Source: Pseudofulvimonas gallinarii
GTDB taxonomy: Bacteria; Pseudomonadota; Gammaproteobacteria; Xanthomonadales; UBA2363
Direction of reading: 5' to 3'
DNA: 38,204 nt
Assembly (NCBI RefSeq): GCF_004343305.1
Contig: NZ_SMAF01000003.1
Span: 192,901-231,104, forward strand
In this document: in pieces, positions 27,701-34,325 of the stretch
Layout: each line of letters opens with the position of its first letter
Position numbering within the stretch: position 1 is the stretch's first letter
Notes under the pieces: model-generated
Database searches by the model: none
What the model saw: the letters and a program-made list of their open reading frames with translations, nothing else
Told to the model about the DNA's origin: nothing
Program-made: the position numbers and the translations under genes

Positions 27701-27837
27701 GCCTGCGCATAGGCGGCATGGCCCAAGAACAGGCCGAGGTAATGCGACCAGACCGACTGGTAGATCAGACCGGCGAAGCCGGACAGGACGAAGATGGCCA
27801 GCAGTAAGTGCCGCTGCACGTGTTTCCCGTCGGTCAT
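24778..27837 (-). CDS. Fused MFS-like transporter/spermidine-synthase-like protein
   Basis: 1019 aa. The first 465 residues hold about 14 membrane helices in two MFS-like blocks (LSGFAGLIYQSVWSHYLGL; FMGGMAIGAAW; FTNSIGAAIGALASVF; SGAASFVYEIVWIRMLGL; NTMGSIVGVVAAIHLL). A cytosolic Rossmann domain follows (about 545-720) with a SAM-type loop IGIIGFGSGLTTHTSL, the acidic strand end VETVEIEEA, and YDIIISEPSNPW. True spermidine synthases have an aspartate where this has SEP, so polyamine synthesis is doubtful; the SEPSNPW form is usual for these fusions. The C-terminal 280 residues are helical. ATG 27837. Last gene of the minus-strand glycan operon, 75 bp after the GT4 gene. Substrate unknown. 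Confidence 0.8.
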   Translation of the reverse strand: MTDGKHVQRHLLLAIFVLSGFAGLIYQSVWSHYLGLFLGHAAYAQALVLALFMGGMAIGAAWIAKVGTGWRNLLRGYAIVELVIGVLGIGFHTVFTHTVGLGYDVLIPLAGSAAMASVIKWLVAALLILPQTILLGMTFPLMSGGLIRRFPGQEGGLLGGLYFTNSIGAAIGALASVFVLIPAVGLPGTSISAGLLNLLVAALAWWLARAPETAPAPVSHQAAADPGSLRMLRLVLFATAISGAASFVYEIVWIRMLGLAVGSTQHAFELMLASFIAGIALGGLWIRKRADRSPLPLRLAGWMQIAMGLAALASLVLYANAFEWVGWLLGALSPSEGGYALFNLGTGAIAIAIMLPAAFFAGTTLPLFTVVLLRAGFGERSIGRVYAWNTMGSIVGVVAAIHLLIPMLGLKLALCVGALVDMGIGLVLLRHCVDTRPALMRLAAAAAVVFLALGVAITQVQFDPMRLASGVFRHGKSELDPSNRVVFYRDGKTASVSVIATPDGRAGIATNGKIDAGLTLSPDQAPPSDELTMILAAALPLAMHPAPEQIGIIGFGSGLTTHTSLGDPRVQRVETVEIEEAMVQGASLFMPRVHRAYGDPRSAIVIDDAKAWFASRGRQYDIIISEPSNPWVSGVGALFSTEFYEFIPQQLKADGLFVQWVQLYEVDDRLVSSVLNALTPAFGDYAAWLSNGVDLIIIATPGPALPSIDYERVLQGVLGSELAYLGITRPEQLAYRKVADARLLRAMGQLYGAPANSDYYPLLSLEAPRTRFMRRAAGGFTGLPVLRQPVLELLGIRQSLPLDVDLPLPDLFVADQRAVRARHHAQVLKGHAAGAALTPDDRARLGQFLTLVAECPIDGMALSDLEARLVEIAEAMIPHLPPAPLAELWSQSDISTCRAHSPQFDLAMAVVESTSARDPLAMRQAGEAWLSQRNNGSDLETSSAMDETALIGAMSAAAATADWTGLCTLEARFGAQVPPSSYQPSVRALLRALAGSGPADPMGAAAPGRDGCSTFALSP

Positions 27838-27912
27838 GGGTGTTCCTTCGATATTCCCCTATGCGCATCATGATTGCGGCTGCGCATCCGGGGCAAGGAC
27901 AATCTGCTTCGC

Positions 27913-29100
27913 CTATGCGCCGTCAGAGGATGGGCGTTCTGCGGGCAGTGTCGCCAGGACTTCCCGCCACCTGCGAAGGAAAGGCTCGGCACCGAGCCAC
28001 TGCAGGTAATAGCCGCGGCCGGCTTCGCCTGACCTCTTGACGAGATCCGCATCCTGGGCCAGGGCGGTAAGGTGTTCCGCTATGAGCTGGGGGTCAGGCG
28101 CGCAGGTCGAAAACGGCGGCGCCGGCACGCCCTCGGGAAGGGAATACTGGTCCTGGGTGACGACAGCGCGTCCGGCAGCGAGCGCCAGATACAGCTTGAA
28201 AGGGAGTACGCGCGCCGCCTTGTTCGGCCCACCGAACACACCAAGACAGACGTCACACCCGGCCAGTTGTTCGACGATGCGTCGATGGTCGATCCAACCC
28301 CGCTCCCAGGTGATCCTGACATCGCCGATTGTCAGAAGCGTCTCGACCTTGTCCGCGTCCTGCCCGTCGCCGATGAAGTGGAAGTGGATCCCGGCCGCCG
28401 GGGCAACGGTCCTGACCGCCGCGACGAGAACGTCGATGCCATGCAGCGGCACGAAGGTTCCGATGTAAAGGACGCGGAGTGCGCCGTTGACCCTGCGCGG
28501 CGGCACATCCAGCAGCGGGGTGTCTTCGATTGCAAGGGGTATCGCGAAAACAGCGTCGGCATCCAGGCGGAATTCGGCGATCATCCACCTGCGGTTCTCG
28601 ACGGTGTCAACGAGAACGGCGTTCGCGGTTCGAAGCGCGCGCCCCTCGAACATTCGCAGCAAGCGCCCGACGAATCCGCCCGACCCCATCAATGCGCGGT
28701 CCCTCGCTGCGGAGTCCCAGATCGAAATATAGGCATCAGCGACAAGCGTCGGACGCCAACGTCGCGGAACCCAGGACAGCCACCACAAAAGGAACGGTGC
28801 CGGATACGGGACATAGGTCACCCGCGGATCCTGGCGATTGATCCTGCACACCCGTAGCGCCGCCCTTGCGCCACCATGGAGAAGTCGCCAGTACACCCTG
28901 AGTTTTGACAGCGCGCCGCCACGTGCCGCTTTCCAGAGTTGGAACCCCGCAGGCAACCAGTCGACGCGATCGTCAATGTCGACCCCGACTGCACGAAGGC
29001 GACGGATGGTGTTGACGGCATTCGGATAGCCACTGCCATGAACACCGATGCCCGCGCAACGCAAAGGAGGCAGGCCCGACGACCCGCGCGGCTCAGGCAT
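27913..29100 (-). CDS. GT4-type (GT-B fold) glycosyltransferase
   Basis: 395 aa predicted cytosolic glycosyltransferase. The N-terminal half has a Rossmann-like start (CAGIGVHGSGYPNAVNTIRRL) and a hydrophobic membrane-touching patch (APFLLWWLSWVP). The C-terminal half shows the donor-domain strand RVLYIGTFVPLHGIDVLVAA (209-228), FHFIGDGQD, and LPFKLYLALAAGRAVVTQD, where GT4 enzymes bind the nucleotide sugar; the usual E-x7-E is modified. ATG 29100 overlaps the upstream methyltransferase by 8 bp, so translation is coupled. Donor and acceptor cannot be told. Confidence 0.8.
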   Translation of the reverse strand: MPEPRGSSGLPPLRCAGIGVHGSGYPNAVNTIRRLRAVGVDIDDRVDWLPAGFQLWKAARGGALSKLRVYWRLLHGGARAALRVCRINRQDPRVTYVPYPAPFLLWWLSWVPRRWRPTLVADAYISIWDSAARDRALMGSGGFVGRLLRMFEGRALRTANAVLVDTVENRRWMIAEFRLDADAVFAIPLAIEDTPLLDVPPRRVNGALRVLYIGTFVPLHGIDVLVAAVRTVAPAAGIHFHFIGDGQDADKVETLLTIGDVRITWERGWIDHRRIVEQLAGCDVCLGVFGGPNKAARVLPFKLYLALAAGRAVVTQDQYSLPEGVPAPPFSTCAPDPQLIAEHLTALAQDADLVKRSGEAGRGYYLQWLGAEPFLRRWREVLATLPAERPSSDGA

Positions 29101-29932
29101 CGCCTGAATCCGGTTTTCGAGCCACCAGTACCAGGTTCAGTGGATTGGGTACATCCGGCGCGATCATCAGTGCTGTTTCATCGAAGTCGAAATCCATCGG
29201 GGCCGTCGCGTCTGCGGCCTTGACGGCCTTGCCCTGTCCCCGGATGCGGTGAACGGCATCCAGAGCCCAGCGCCGGAAACTTTCCGGCAGAAACGGCAGC
29301 GTCACGGGTAGCAGCAGCCATTTGGCGACGCGATATCGTCGCGTTTCCACCTGTGCGATGTGGTCGGGCGCGCCCATGCGCAGAACCGAACGTACCTGCA
29401 GCCACGGCGTCACGACACGCCGCAGCGCGGCCGCGGAATACTCGCGAAGGTGCCAGCGATTCCAGGGCTTCTGGAACGGCAGCAGGCGTAGCCGGCGGTC
29501 CGGCGTGACGATTATCATGTGGCCGCCCGGTTTCAGCACCCGGCGCGCCTCGCGCAGGTAGCCGGCTTCATCTGCGACGTGTTCGATCACCTGGAACGAC
29601 AGCACCACATCGAAGGTCTCGTCGGCAAAGGGCAGGGCGCTGCCAGCATGGATCTGGCGGAACGACAGGTTCGGTGCGCGGTACCGTTCGGAGGCGAACT
29701 CGATGGCTTCACGGGAGATATCAACGGCGACGATCGACTCCGCCGTCCCGGCGAGGGATGCCGCCCCGTAGCCGCTGCCGCAGCCGAGGTCGAGAACGCG
29801 CTTTCCGGCGCAATAGTCGCGGGCGAACCGGTAACTGGCGATATGCATGAGGTAGATGACATATCCACCCAGGCTGTTCCAATAGGCGTCTTCAATGACC
29901 CGCTCTCCGGATGGCTCCAGTTCGTACGTCAT
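29093..29932 (-). CDS. Class I SAM-dependent methyltransferase (second in operon)
   Basis: 279 aa. Motif I VLDLGCGSGYG (46-56), motif II SIVAVDISREAIEFA, motif IV FDVVLSFQVIEHV and post-IV RVLKPGGHMIIVTPD are all present, as in UbiE/glycan methyltransferases. The C-terminal part has hydrophobic helices (WLLLPVTLPFLP) and a tail likely to bind the acceptor. The frame opens at 29962, but ATG 29932 forms an ATGA overlap with the preceding membrane-protein gene and is preferred. Context suggests methylation of a sugar or lipid-linked glycan. Confidence 0.82.
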   Translation of the reverse strand: MTYELEPSGERVIEDAYWNSLGGYVIYLMHIASYRFARDYCAGKRVLDLGCGSGYGAASLAGTAESIVAVDISREAIEFASERYRAPNLSFRQIHAGSALPFADETFDVVLSFQVIEHVADEAGYLREARRVLKPGGHMIIVTPDRRLRLLPFQKPWNRWHLREYSAAALRRVVTPWLQVRSVLRMGAPDHIAQVETRRYRVAKWLLLPVTLPFLPESFRRWALDAVHRIRGQGKAVKAADATAPMDFDFDETALMIAPDVPNPLNLVLVARKPDSGDA

Positions 29933-30876
29933 CGCGCGATTCTCCGCGTCAGGCTTAGCCACAACGACCCCAATAAAAAGTTGATTACATCGCCCAGCAT
30001 TGTTGTGGCTCTGGCGAGCAGAACGAATGCCAGTAGTTCACCGTCACTGCCCACTCCTGCAAGCAGCACGATCAGGATGCCTTCCCGAACGCCAAGGCCT
30101 GCGGGCGCACCCGGCGCCAAAAATCCAAGCAGCCACGACAGGGCGAACGCGGCGGTGATGAGCGGCAGATCCAGGGCGGCGGGCAGTTCGGCGGAACGGG
30201 CCAGGAGCCAAAGCCCCGAGCCGATCAGAAGGTAATTGAATGCGTAGGCGGCGAGCGCAGGCAACGCGATGCGCGCGCCCGGCAGGCCGCCTGCCTTGCC
30301 CAGCAGGCGCATTGCCCTCGTCGGACTGGTAGCCAGGCGAGCAGGCGACAGATGGACAGTGCTGAGGAAAAGAACGGAAAGCAGCAGAATCGGAACGACC
30401 CAGGCCAGGACGGGTCGCACGCCATCGGGAAGCTGCGCGAGGCCGGGTTCCGACGCGGCAAGCATCGACACACCGACGATCAGGCTTGCTGCAACGGCCA
30501 GCACGGTTTCCTGCAACACGGTAATGGCAACGGACTTGCCTGCCATCCCTTCACGCATGGCCAGGCCTGCCCTGCCGGCATGCTGGGCGATGTTTCCAGG
30601 CAGGTATTTCGCCAGTTGCGTGACAGCCAGCACCGCGGTCAGCCATGACACGGGCCACGACTCACCCTGCGCGGCGAGGAGCCGTGCCCATGCCCATCCT
30701 GTGACCGGAATGATGGCAGCGTAAGCCAGCGCCGCGACGATCAGGGTTCCGATTACGGGTGGGGTGAGCAGTTCGTGCAGTACGCGTATGTCCAGATTGC
30801 TGGACGCGAACCAGAGGAAGTAGCCCACCAGCGCGGCAGCGACAAGGTAGCCGGCAATTCGCTGGAACCGCTTCAC
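29929..30876 (-). CDS. LPG-synthase TM/UPF0104-family integral membrane protein
   Basis: 315 aa with about eight membrane helices. It matches the membrane domain family of MprF (lysylphosphatidylglycerol synthase/flippase) and AglD: AWARLLAAQGESWPVSWLTA, QLAKYLPGNIAQHAGRAGLA and the closing signature FLAPGAPAGLGVREGILI. The start is GTG 30876, whose GTGA overlaps the stop of the upstream methyltransferase; the 115 residues of open frame before it are the shadow of that gene. Members often sit in glycan loci and some move lipids across the membrane. Here it could flip a lipid-linked sugar, but that is inferred from context. Confidence 0.82.
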   Translation of the reverse strand: MKRFQRIAGYLVAAALVGYFLWFASSNLDIRVLHELLTPPVIGTLIVAALAYAAIIPVTGWAWARLLAAQGESWPVSWLTAVLAVTQLAKYLPGNIAQHAGRAGLAMREGMAGKSVAITVLQETVLAVAASLIVGVSMLAASEPGLAQLPDGVRPVLAWVVPILLLSVLFLSTVHLSPARLATSPTRAMRLLGKAGGLPGARIALPALAAYAFNYLLIGSGLWLLARSAELPAALDLPLITAAFALSWLLGFLAPGAPAGLGVREGILIVLLAGVGSDGELLAFVLLARATTMLGDVINFLLGSLWLSLTRRIAR

Positions 30877-31691
30877 GGACGACGTGCCAGAGTCAGATAG
30901 CCGCTGCCCAGATTGGTGCGACTGGTCAGCGCCTGGATAGCCATGGCAGCGCGCAAGAGACTGCGGCCGGCAAACGAATCCATCTTCTGGAACAGACGCA
31001 TGTATTCGGCGCGGTCGACACCACTCAAGGAGGACGCTTCTTCCTTCGCGAGCGTTCGCTCGCGTTCGCCGAGCAGGCGACGATAGGTGCGGTTGCCCAT
31101 CGCTTCCGTAATATTGGCGAGCGGGAAACCGTAGCATTCGAAATGCTGGATCAGAAGGCCTCGATCCATCAACAGGGCCTTGAACGACTCGCGGTCGTAT
31201 CGGCGGTAGTGGCCCGCCCACTCATCGCCGGCACCCCATCGGCTTGAATGCGCCGGAACGCTGAGGCAGAGCTGCCCGCCTGGGCGGAGCCAGGACAGCC
31301 ACTGGTCCAGCGCTTGGCCGTCGTCTTCAATGTGTTCGAGAACGTCAAATGCGCAGACGATGTCGAATCGATCGGTCCATTGCGCATCCGGCGCTGCGAC
31401 GACGTTCTGCCGGCCTTTGCCGACTTGGGCAATGGAAATGGCCATCTCCCGGGCGGCAGCGGAGGTTTCCAGGCCGGTAACCTGATGGCCGCCTTGCGCA
31501 AAGTCGTGCAGCAGGGCGCCGCTACCGCATCCGACTTCGAGCAGTTCACCTGGAGGGGTTCGGCGCAACAAGCGCAAGACCCGCCGGCGACGCAACAAGT
31601 AGCGGATCGGTGGCACCCAGCCCTGCGCAGGCGCCACCGCACCGAACAACGGCGACCATCGGAAAGGCGATGAACCGCTTTCTTCAGTCAT
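30873..31691 (-). CDS. Class I SAM-dependent methyltransferase (first in operon)
   Basis: 272 aa. SAM-binding motif I LEVGCGSG (51-58), then VTGLETSAAAREMA, FDIVCAFDVLEHIEDDGQAL and WLRPGGQLCLSVPAH. After the Rossmann core comes HYRRYDRESFKALL and an Arg-rich helical tail. Similar in layout to methyltransferases found beside DPM-like glycosyltransferases in surface-glycan loci. It overlaps the upstream glycosyltransferase by 8 bp and the downstream membrane-protein gene by 4 bp. Confidence 0.83.
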   Translation of the reverse strand: MTEESGSSPFRWSPLFGAVAPAQGWVPPIRYLLRRRRVLRLLRRTPPGELLEVGCGSGALLHDFAQGGHQVTGLETSAAAREMAISIAQVGKGRQNVVAAPDAQWTDRFDIVCAFDVLEHIEDDGQALDQWLSWLRPGGQLCLSVPAHSSRWGAGDEWAGHYRRYDRESFKALLMDRGLLIQHFECYGFPLANITEAMGNRTYRRLLGERERTLAKEEASSLSGVDRAEYMRLFQKMDSFAGRSLLRAAMAIQALTSRTNLGSGYLTLARRP

Positions 31692-32562
31692 CGCCCGGGA
31701 GACGCTGGACTCCGGCAGACCGGTTATAAGTCAGCGAAGTGATCTGCTCGGAAATCAGTCCGATCAGGAAGATGATCACCGCCGCACTGAACAGCAGCAT
31801 GCTCATGTTCGTGAAGCGGCCCATGGTGCTGTAGGTCCAGACGTAGTAGCCCAGTCCGGTGCCGAAGAACGCCAGGCTGGCCGGCACGAACAGCTTCAGC
31901 GGGGAATACAGCGTGGCGATCTTGAAGATGATCAGCAGGAATCGGATGCCGTCACGCAGCGGCTTGATGTGGCTCTTGCCCAGGCGCCTGGCGACCGGAA
32001 TGGGTTCATAGGCGACCGCATAGGCGCTGCGGAAGAACGCCATGGTGATGGTGGTCGGGTAGCTGAAACCGTTCGGCAGCAGGTGCAGGAACTCGCGGAA
32101 CTTGTCGGCGCGCACGGCGCGGAAGCCGGAAGTCAGATCCTTGACCGGAAAGCCGGTCATCCGGCTGGCCAGCCAGTTGTAGAGGGTGTTCGCCAGTCCG
32201 CGGCTGACGCCGGCCTGGCCGGACCAGTCGCGGGCACCGACGACCATGTCGTAACCCTGGTCGAGGCGACCCAGCAATGTGGCGATGCTGGCCGGATCAT
32301 GCTGCCCGTCGGCGTCCATGAATACCAGGACTTCGCCGCTGGCGGCGCGGGCGCCACGCTTGATGGCGGCGCCGTTGCCCATGGAGTAGGGGCTGGCCAG
32401 GACCTTGGCGCCATGTTGATGGGCAACGGCGCCGGTACCGTCCGTGGAGCCATCGTCCACCACGATTAATTCTGCCTCAGGGTACAGCTGCCGGAGGTTT
32501 GGCAGGACTTTTGCCAGGCCGGCGGCCTCGTTCTTGGCCGGCAAAATGATGGACAGCTTCAT
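31684..32562 (-). CDS. DPM-type polyprenyl-phosphate glycosyltransferase (GT2) with two C-terminal membrane helices
   Basis: 292 aa. GT-A fold: LSIILPAKNEA (3-13), LIVVDDGSTDGTG (32-44) and VFMDADGQHDP (80-90), where the DAD/QHD residues bind the nucleotide sugar and metal. SMGNGAAIKRGARAASGE and DLTSGFRAVRADKF are typical of DPM1/ArnC/GtrB-like enzymes, which move a hexose from a nucleotide to polyprenyl phosphate on the cytosolic face. Two helices follow (about 222-250 and 258-285). The frame opens at 32646, but ATG 32562 has a GGGAGAC Shine-Dalgarno and begins the domain. First gene of the minus-strand operon; its product would be a natural donor for the TMTC-like enzymes. Confidence 0.88.
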   Translation of the reverse strand: MKLSIILPAKNEAAGLAKVLPNLRQLYPEAELIVVDDGSTDGTGAVAHQHGAKVLASPYSMGNGAAIKRGARAASGEVLVFMDADGQHDPASIATLLGRLDQGYDMVVGARDWSGQAGVSRGLANTLYNWLASRMTGFPVKDLTSGFRAVRADKFREFLHLLPNGFSYPTTITMAFFRSAYAVAYEPIPVARRLGKSHIKPLRDGIRFLLIIFKIATLYSPLKLFVPASLAFFGTGLGYYVWTYSTMGRFTNMSMLLFSAAVIIFLIGLISEQITSLTYNRSAGVQRLPGDD

Positions 32563-32675
32563 CCCGTCTCCCAGATCGGCAATCCAAGGCCGTAGACCCG
32601 GCCCCAAGTCGAACGATTCTCCCATACCGATCCGGCACTTAGCCATGCGTGATTGCCGTCACGCTGTCGGATCGC

Positions 32676-32704
32676 TTGCTAAATCCTTGGCCCTGCAGTA
32701 GTAA
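32676..32704 (+). promoter_or_regulatory. Possible sigma-70 promoter of pilC
   Basis: TTGCTA (32676-32681) and TAGTAA (32699-32704) are separated by 17 bp and lie about 38 bp before the GTG start of pilC. Both hexamers are partial matches. The divergent glycan operon must also start in this 180-bp gap. Confidence 0.3.
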
Positions 32705-32741
32705 TACGCCGATTCATGGCGTCTGTTTAGGGGGACGGCCC

Positions 32742-33980
32742 GTGGCAGTTGCAACGCAAAGAGCGCAAGACCTCAAGCTGCAGACCTTCATCTGGCAGGG
32801 GAAGGACAAGCGCGGCAAGGTCCTCAAGGGCGAAATAGAAGGCAAGGGCGAGGCCCTGGTCCGGGCGGATCTGCGCAAGCAGGGCCTGACTGGCATCGTC
32901 GTCCGCAAGAAGCCGAAGGCGCTGTTTGGCGGTTCCGGCAAGCCTGTCAAGGCGCGCGATATCGCTTTCTTCTCCCGACAGATCGCCACCATGATGTCCT
33001 CCGGCGTGCCGCTGGTGCAGAGCCTGCACATCCTGTCGGCCGGCCAGAAGAATCCGAAGTTCCGCAAGCTGGTAGACAATATCCAGACCGAGGTGGAGGG
33101 CGGTTCTGCGCTGCATGAAGCGCTAGCCAAGCATCCGGTCCAGTTCGACGAGCTGTATGTAAGCCTGGTCAAGGCCGGCGAAAGCGCCGGTGTGCTCGAC
33201 ACCGTGCTGGCGACCATCGCCGACTACAAGGAACGCATGGAGTCCATCAAGGGCAAGATCAAGAAGGCCCTGATGTACCCGGCCATCGTGATCTTCATCT
33301 CGATGTTGATCACCGCCATGCTGCTGATCTACGTGATCCCGCAGTTCCAGGATGCGTTCCAGTCCTTCGGTGCCGATCTTCCGGGCTTCACCATGATGGT
33401 GATCAATGCTTCGGAATGGATGCAGTCTCATGGAATCTGGCTTCTCCTTGGATTTATCGCGGCGGTGGCTGGAATAGTCTTTGCAAAGAAGCGGTCTCGA
33501 AACTTTGCGCGAACTCTTGATCGACTGTTACTCCGAATCCCCATCGTCGGCCCGATCATGCACAAGGCGGCCTTGGCTCGATTCGCGCGCACACTTGCCA
33601 TCACCTTCAGGGCGGGTGTGCCGCTCGTAGAAGCATTGGAATCCGTTGCTGGTGCGACTGGCAATATCATCTACTCCGATGCCACCAAGCAGATCATGAG
33701 CGACGTGTCCGTCGGTCACCCGCTGAACCTGGCCCTGCGTCAGTCGGGGCTGTTCCCGCACATGGTGGTGCAGATGGCGGCCATCGGCGAGGAAGCCGGT
33801 GCGCTGGACGCGATGATGGTGAAAGTGGCCGAGTTCTACGAGGAAGAGGTCAACAACGCTGTCGACACGCTGAGTACCGCACTGGAGCCGCTGATCATGG
33901 TGGTCATCGGTGGCATCGTCGGCACGATCGTTGTCGCGATGTACCTGCCGATCTTCAAGCTGGCGGCAACCATTGGTTGA
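32742..33980 (+). CDS. pilC: Type IV pilus inner-membrane platform protein PilC
   Basis: 412 aa polytopic protein of the PilC/GspF family, the membrane platform on which the PilB and PilT motors act. N-terminal TFIWQGKDKRGKVLKGEIEG, then two T2SSF domains. Domain 1 runs about 77-200: DIAFFSRQIATMMSSGVPL, LVKAGESAGVLD, helix YPAIVIFISMLITAMLLIYV. Domain 2 runs about 279-402: ALARFARTLAITFRAGVPLVEAL, AAIGEEAGALDAMM, closing helix LIMVVIGGIVGTIVVAMYLP. Start GTG 32742 with GGGGGA upstream. Codons change abruptly between about 33420 and 33670 (CGA, TTA, GGA, CTT become common), then return to the high-GC pattern. pilD and coaE, which often follow pilC, are not found downstream. Confidence 0.95.
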   Translation: MAVATQRAQDLKLQTFIWQGKDKRGKVLKGEIEGKGEALVRADLRKQGLTGIVVRKKPKALFGGSGKPVKARDIAFFSRQIATMMSSGVPLVQSLHILSAGQKNPKFRKLVDNIQTEVEGGSALHEALAKHPVQFDELYVSLVKAGESAGVLDTVLATIADYKERMESIKGKIKKALMYPAIVIFISMLITAMLLIYVIPQFQDAFQSFGADLPGFTMMVINASEWMQSHGIWLLLGFIAAVAGIVFAKKRSRNFARTLDRLLLRIPIVGPIMHKAALARFARTLAITFRAGVPLVEALESVAGATGNIIYSDATKQIMSDVSVGHPLNLALRQSGLFPHMVVQMAAIGEEAGALDAMMVKVAEFYEEEVNNAVDTLSTALEPLIMVVIGGIVGTIVVAMYLPIFKLAATIG

Positions 33981-34325
33981 TCAGCGAGGGTTTTAGACAA
34001 CGACCGTTACGCACGCGGGTGGCAGGCCTTGTACCAGCCACCCTTCGCGAGGTTCGTTCGATTGCCGGCGCTAATGGACGTCCGCCGTTGCGCATACCTA
34101 GGTGGGTTCGGATCGGTCGATCATCGTCCCAGCCTTGTCGAAACACCCCGGCAGAGGCATCGCTCAGACGAAGCGCGGGGGCGCGTCCGCCATTGTGGTG
34201 GGCCATAATATCGAGCGGCGCGCACCTTTAATCCCTTGGTCTCTCGAAATCGTAGCCATGACGGGAGCCCTCGCACCCGAGCAAGTCCGCTTAACGCACG
34301 GCTCAAACCTATAGGGGCAACAAGG
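33981..34325. other. Intergenic region after pilC
   Basis: 345 bp without a convincing gene. GGGTGGC...GCCACCC (34017-34043) can form a stem after pilC but lacks a T tract. Base composition falls through this stretch towards the following gene. No tRNA or attachment-site repeat was recognised. Confidence 0.5.

Noticed and set aside
33981-34325. tRNA or attachment site at the edge of the low-GC segment
   Set aside because: GGTTCGGATCGG-like text resembles a T arm, but no cloverleaf could be drawn and no direct repeat flanks the segment within the window.
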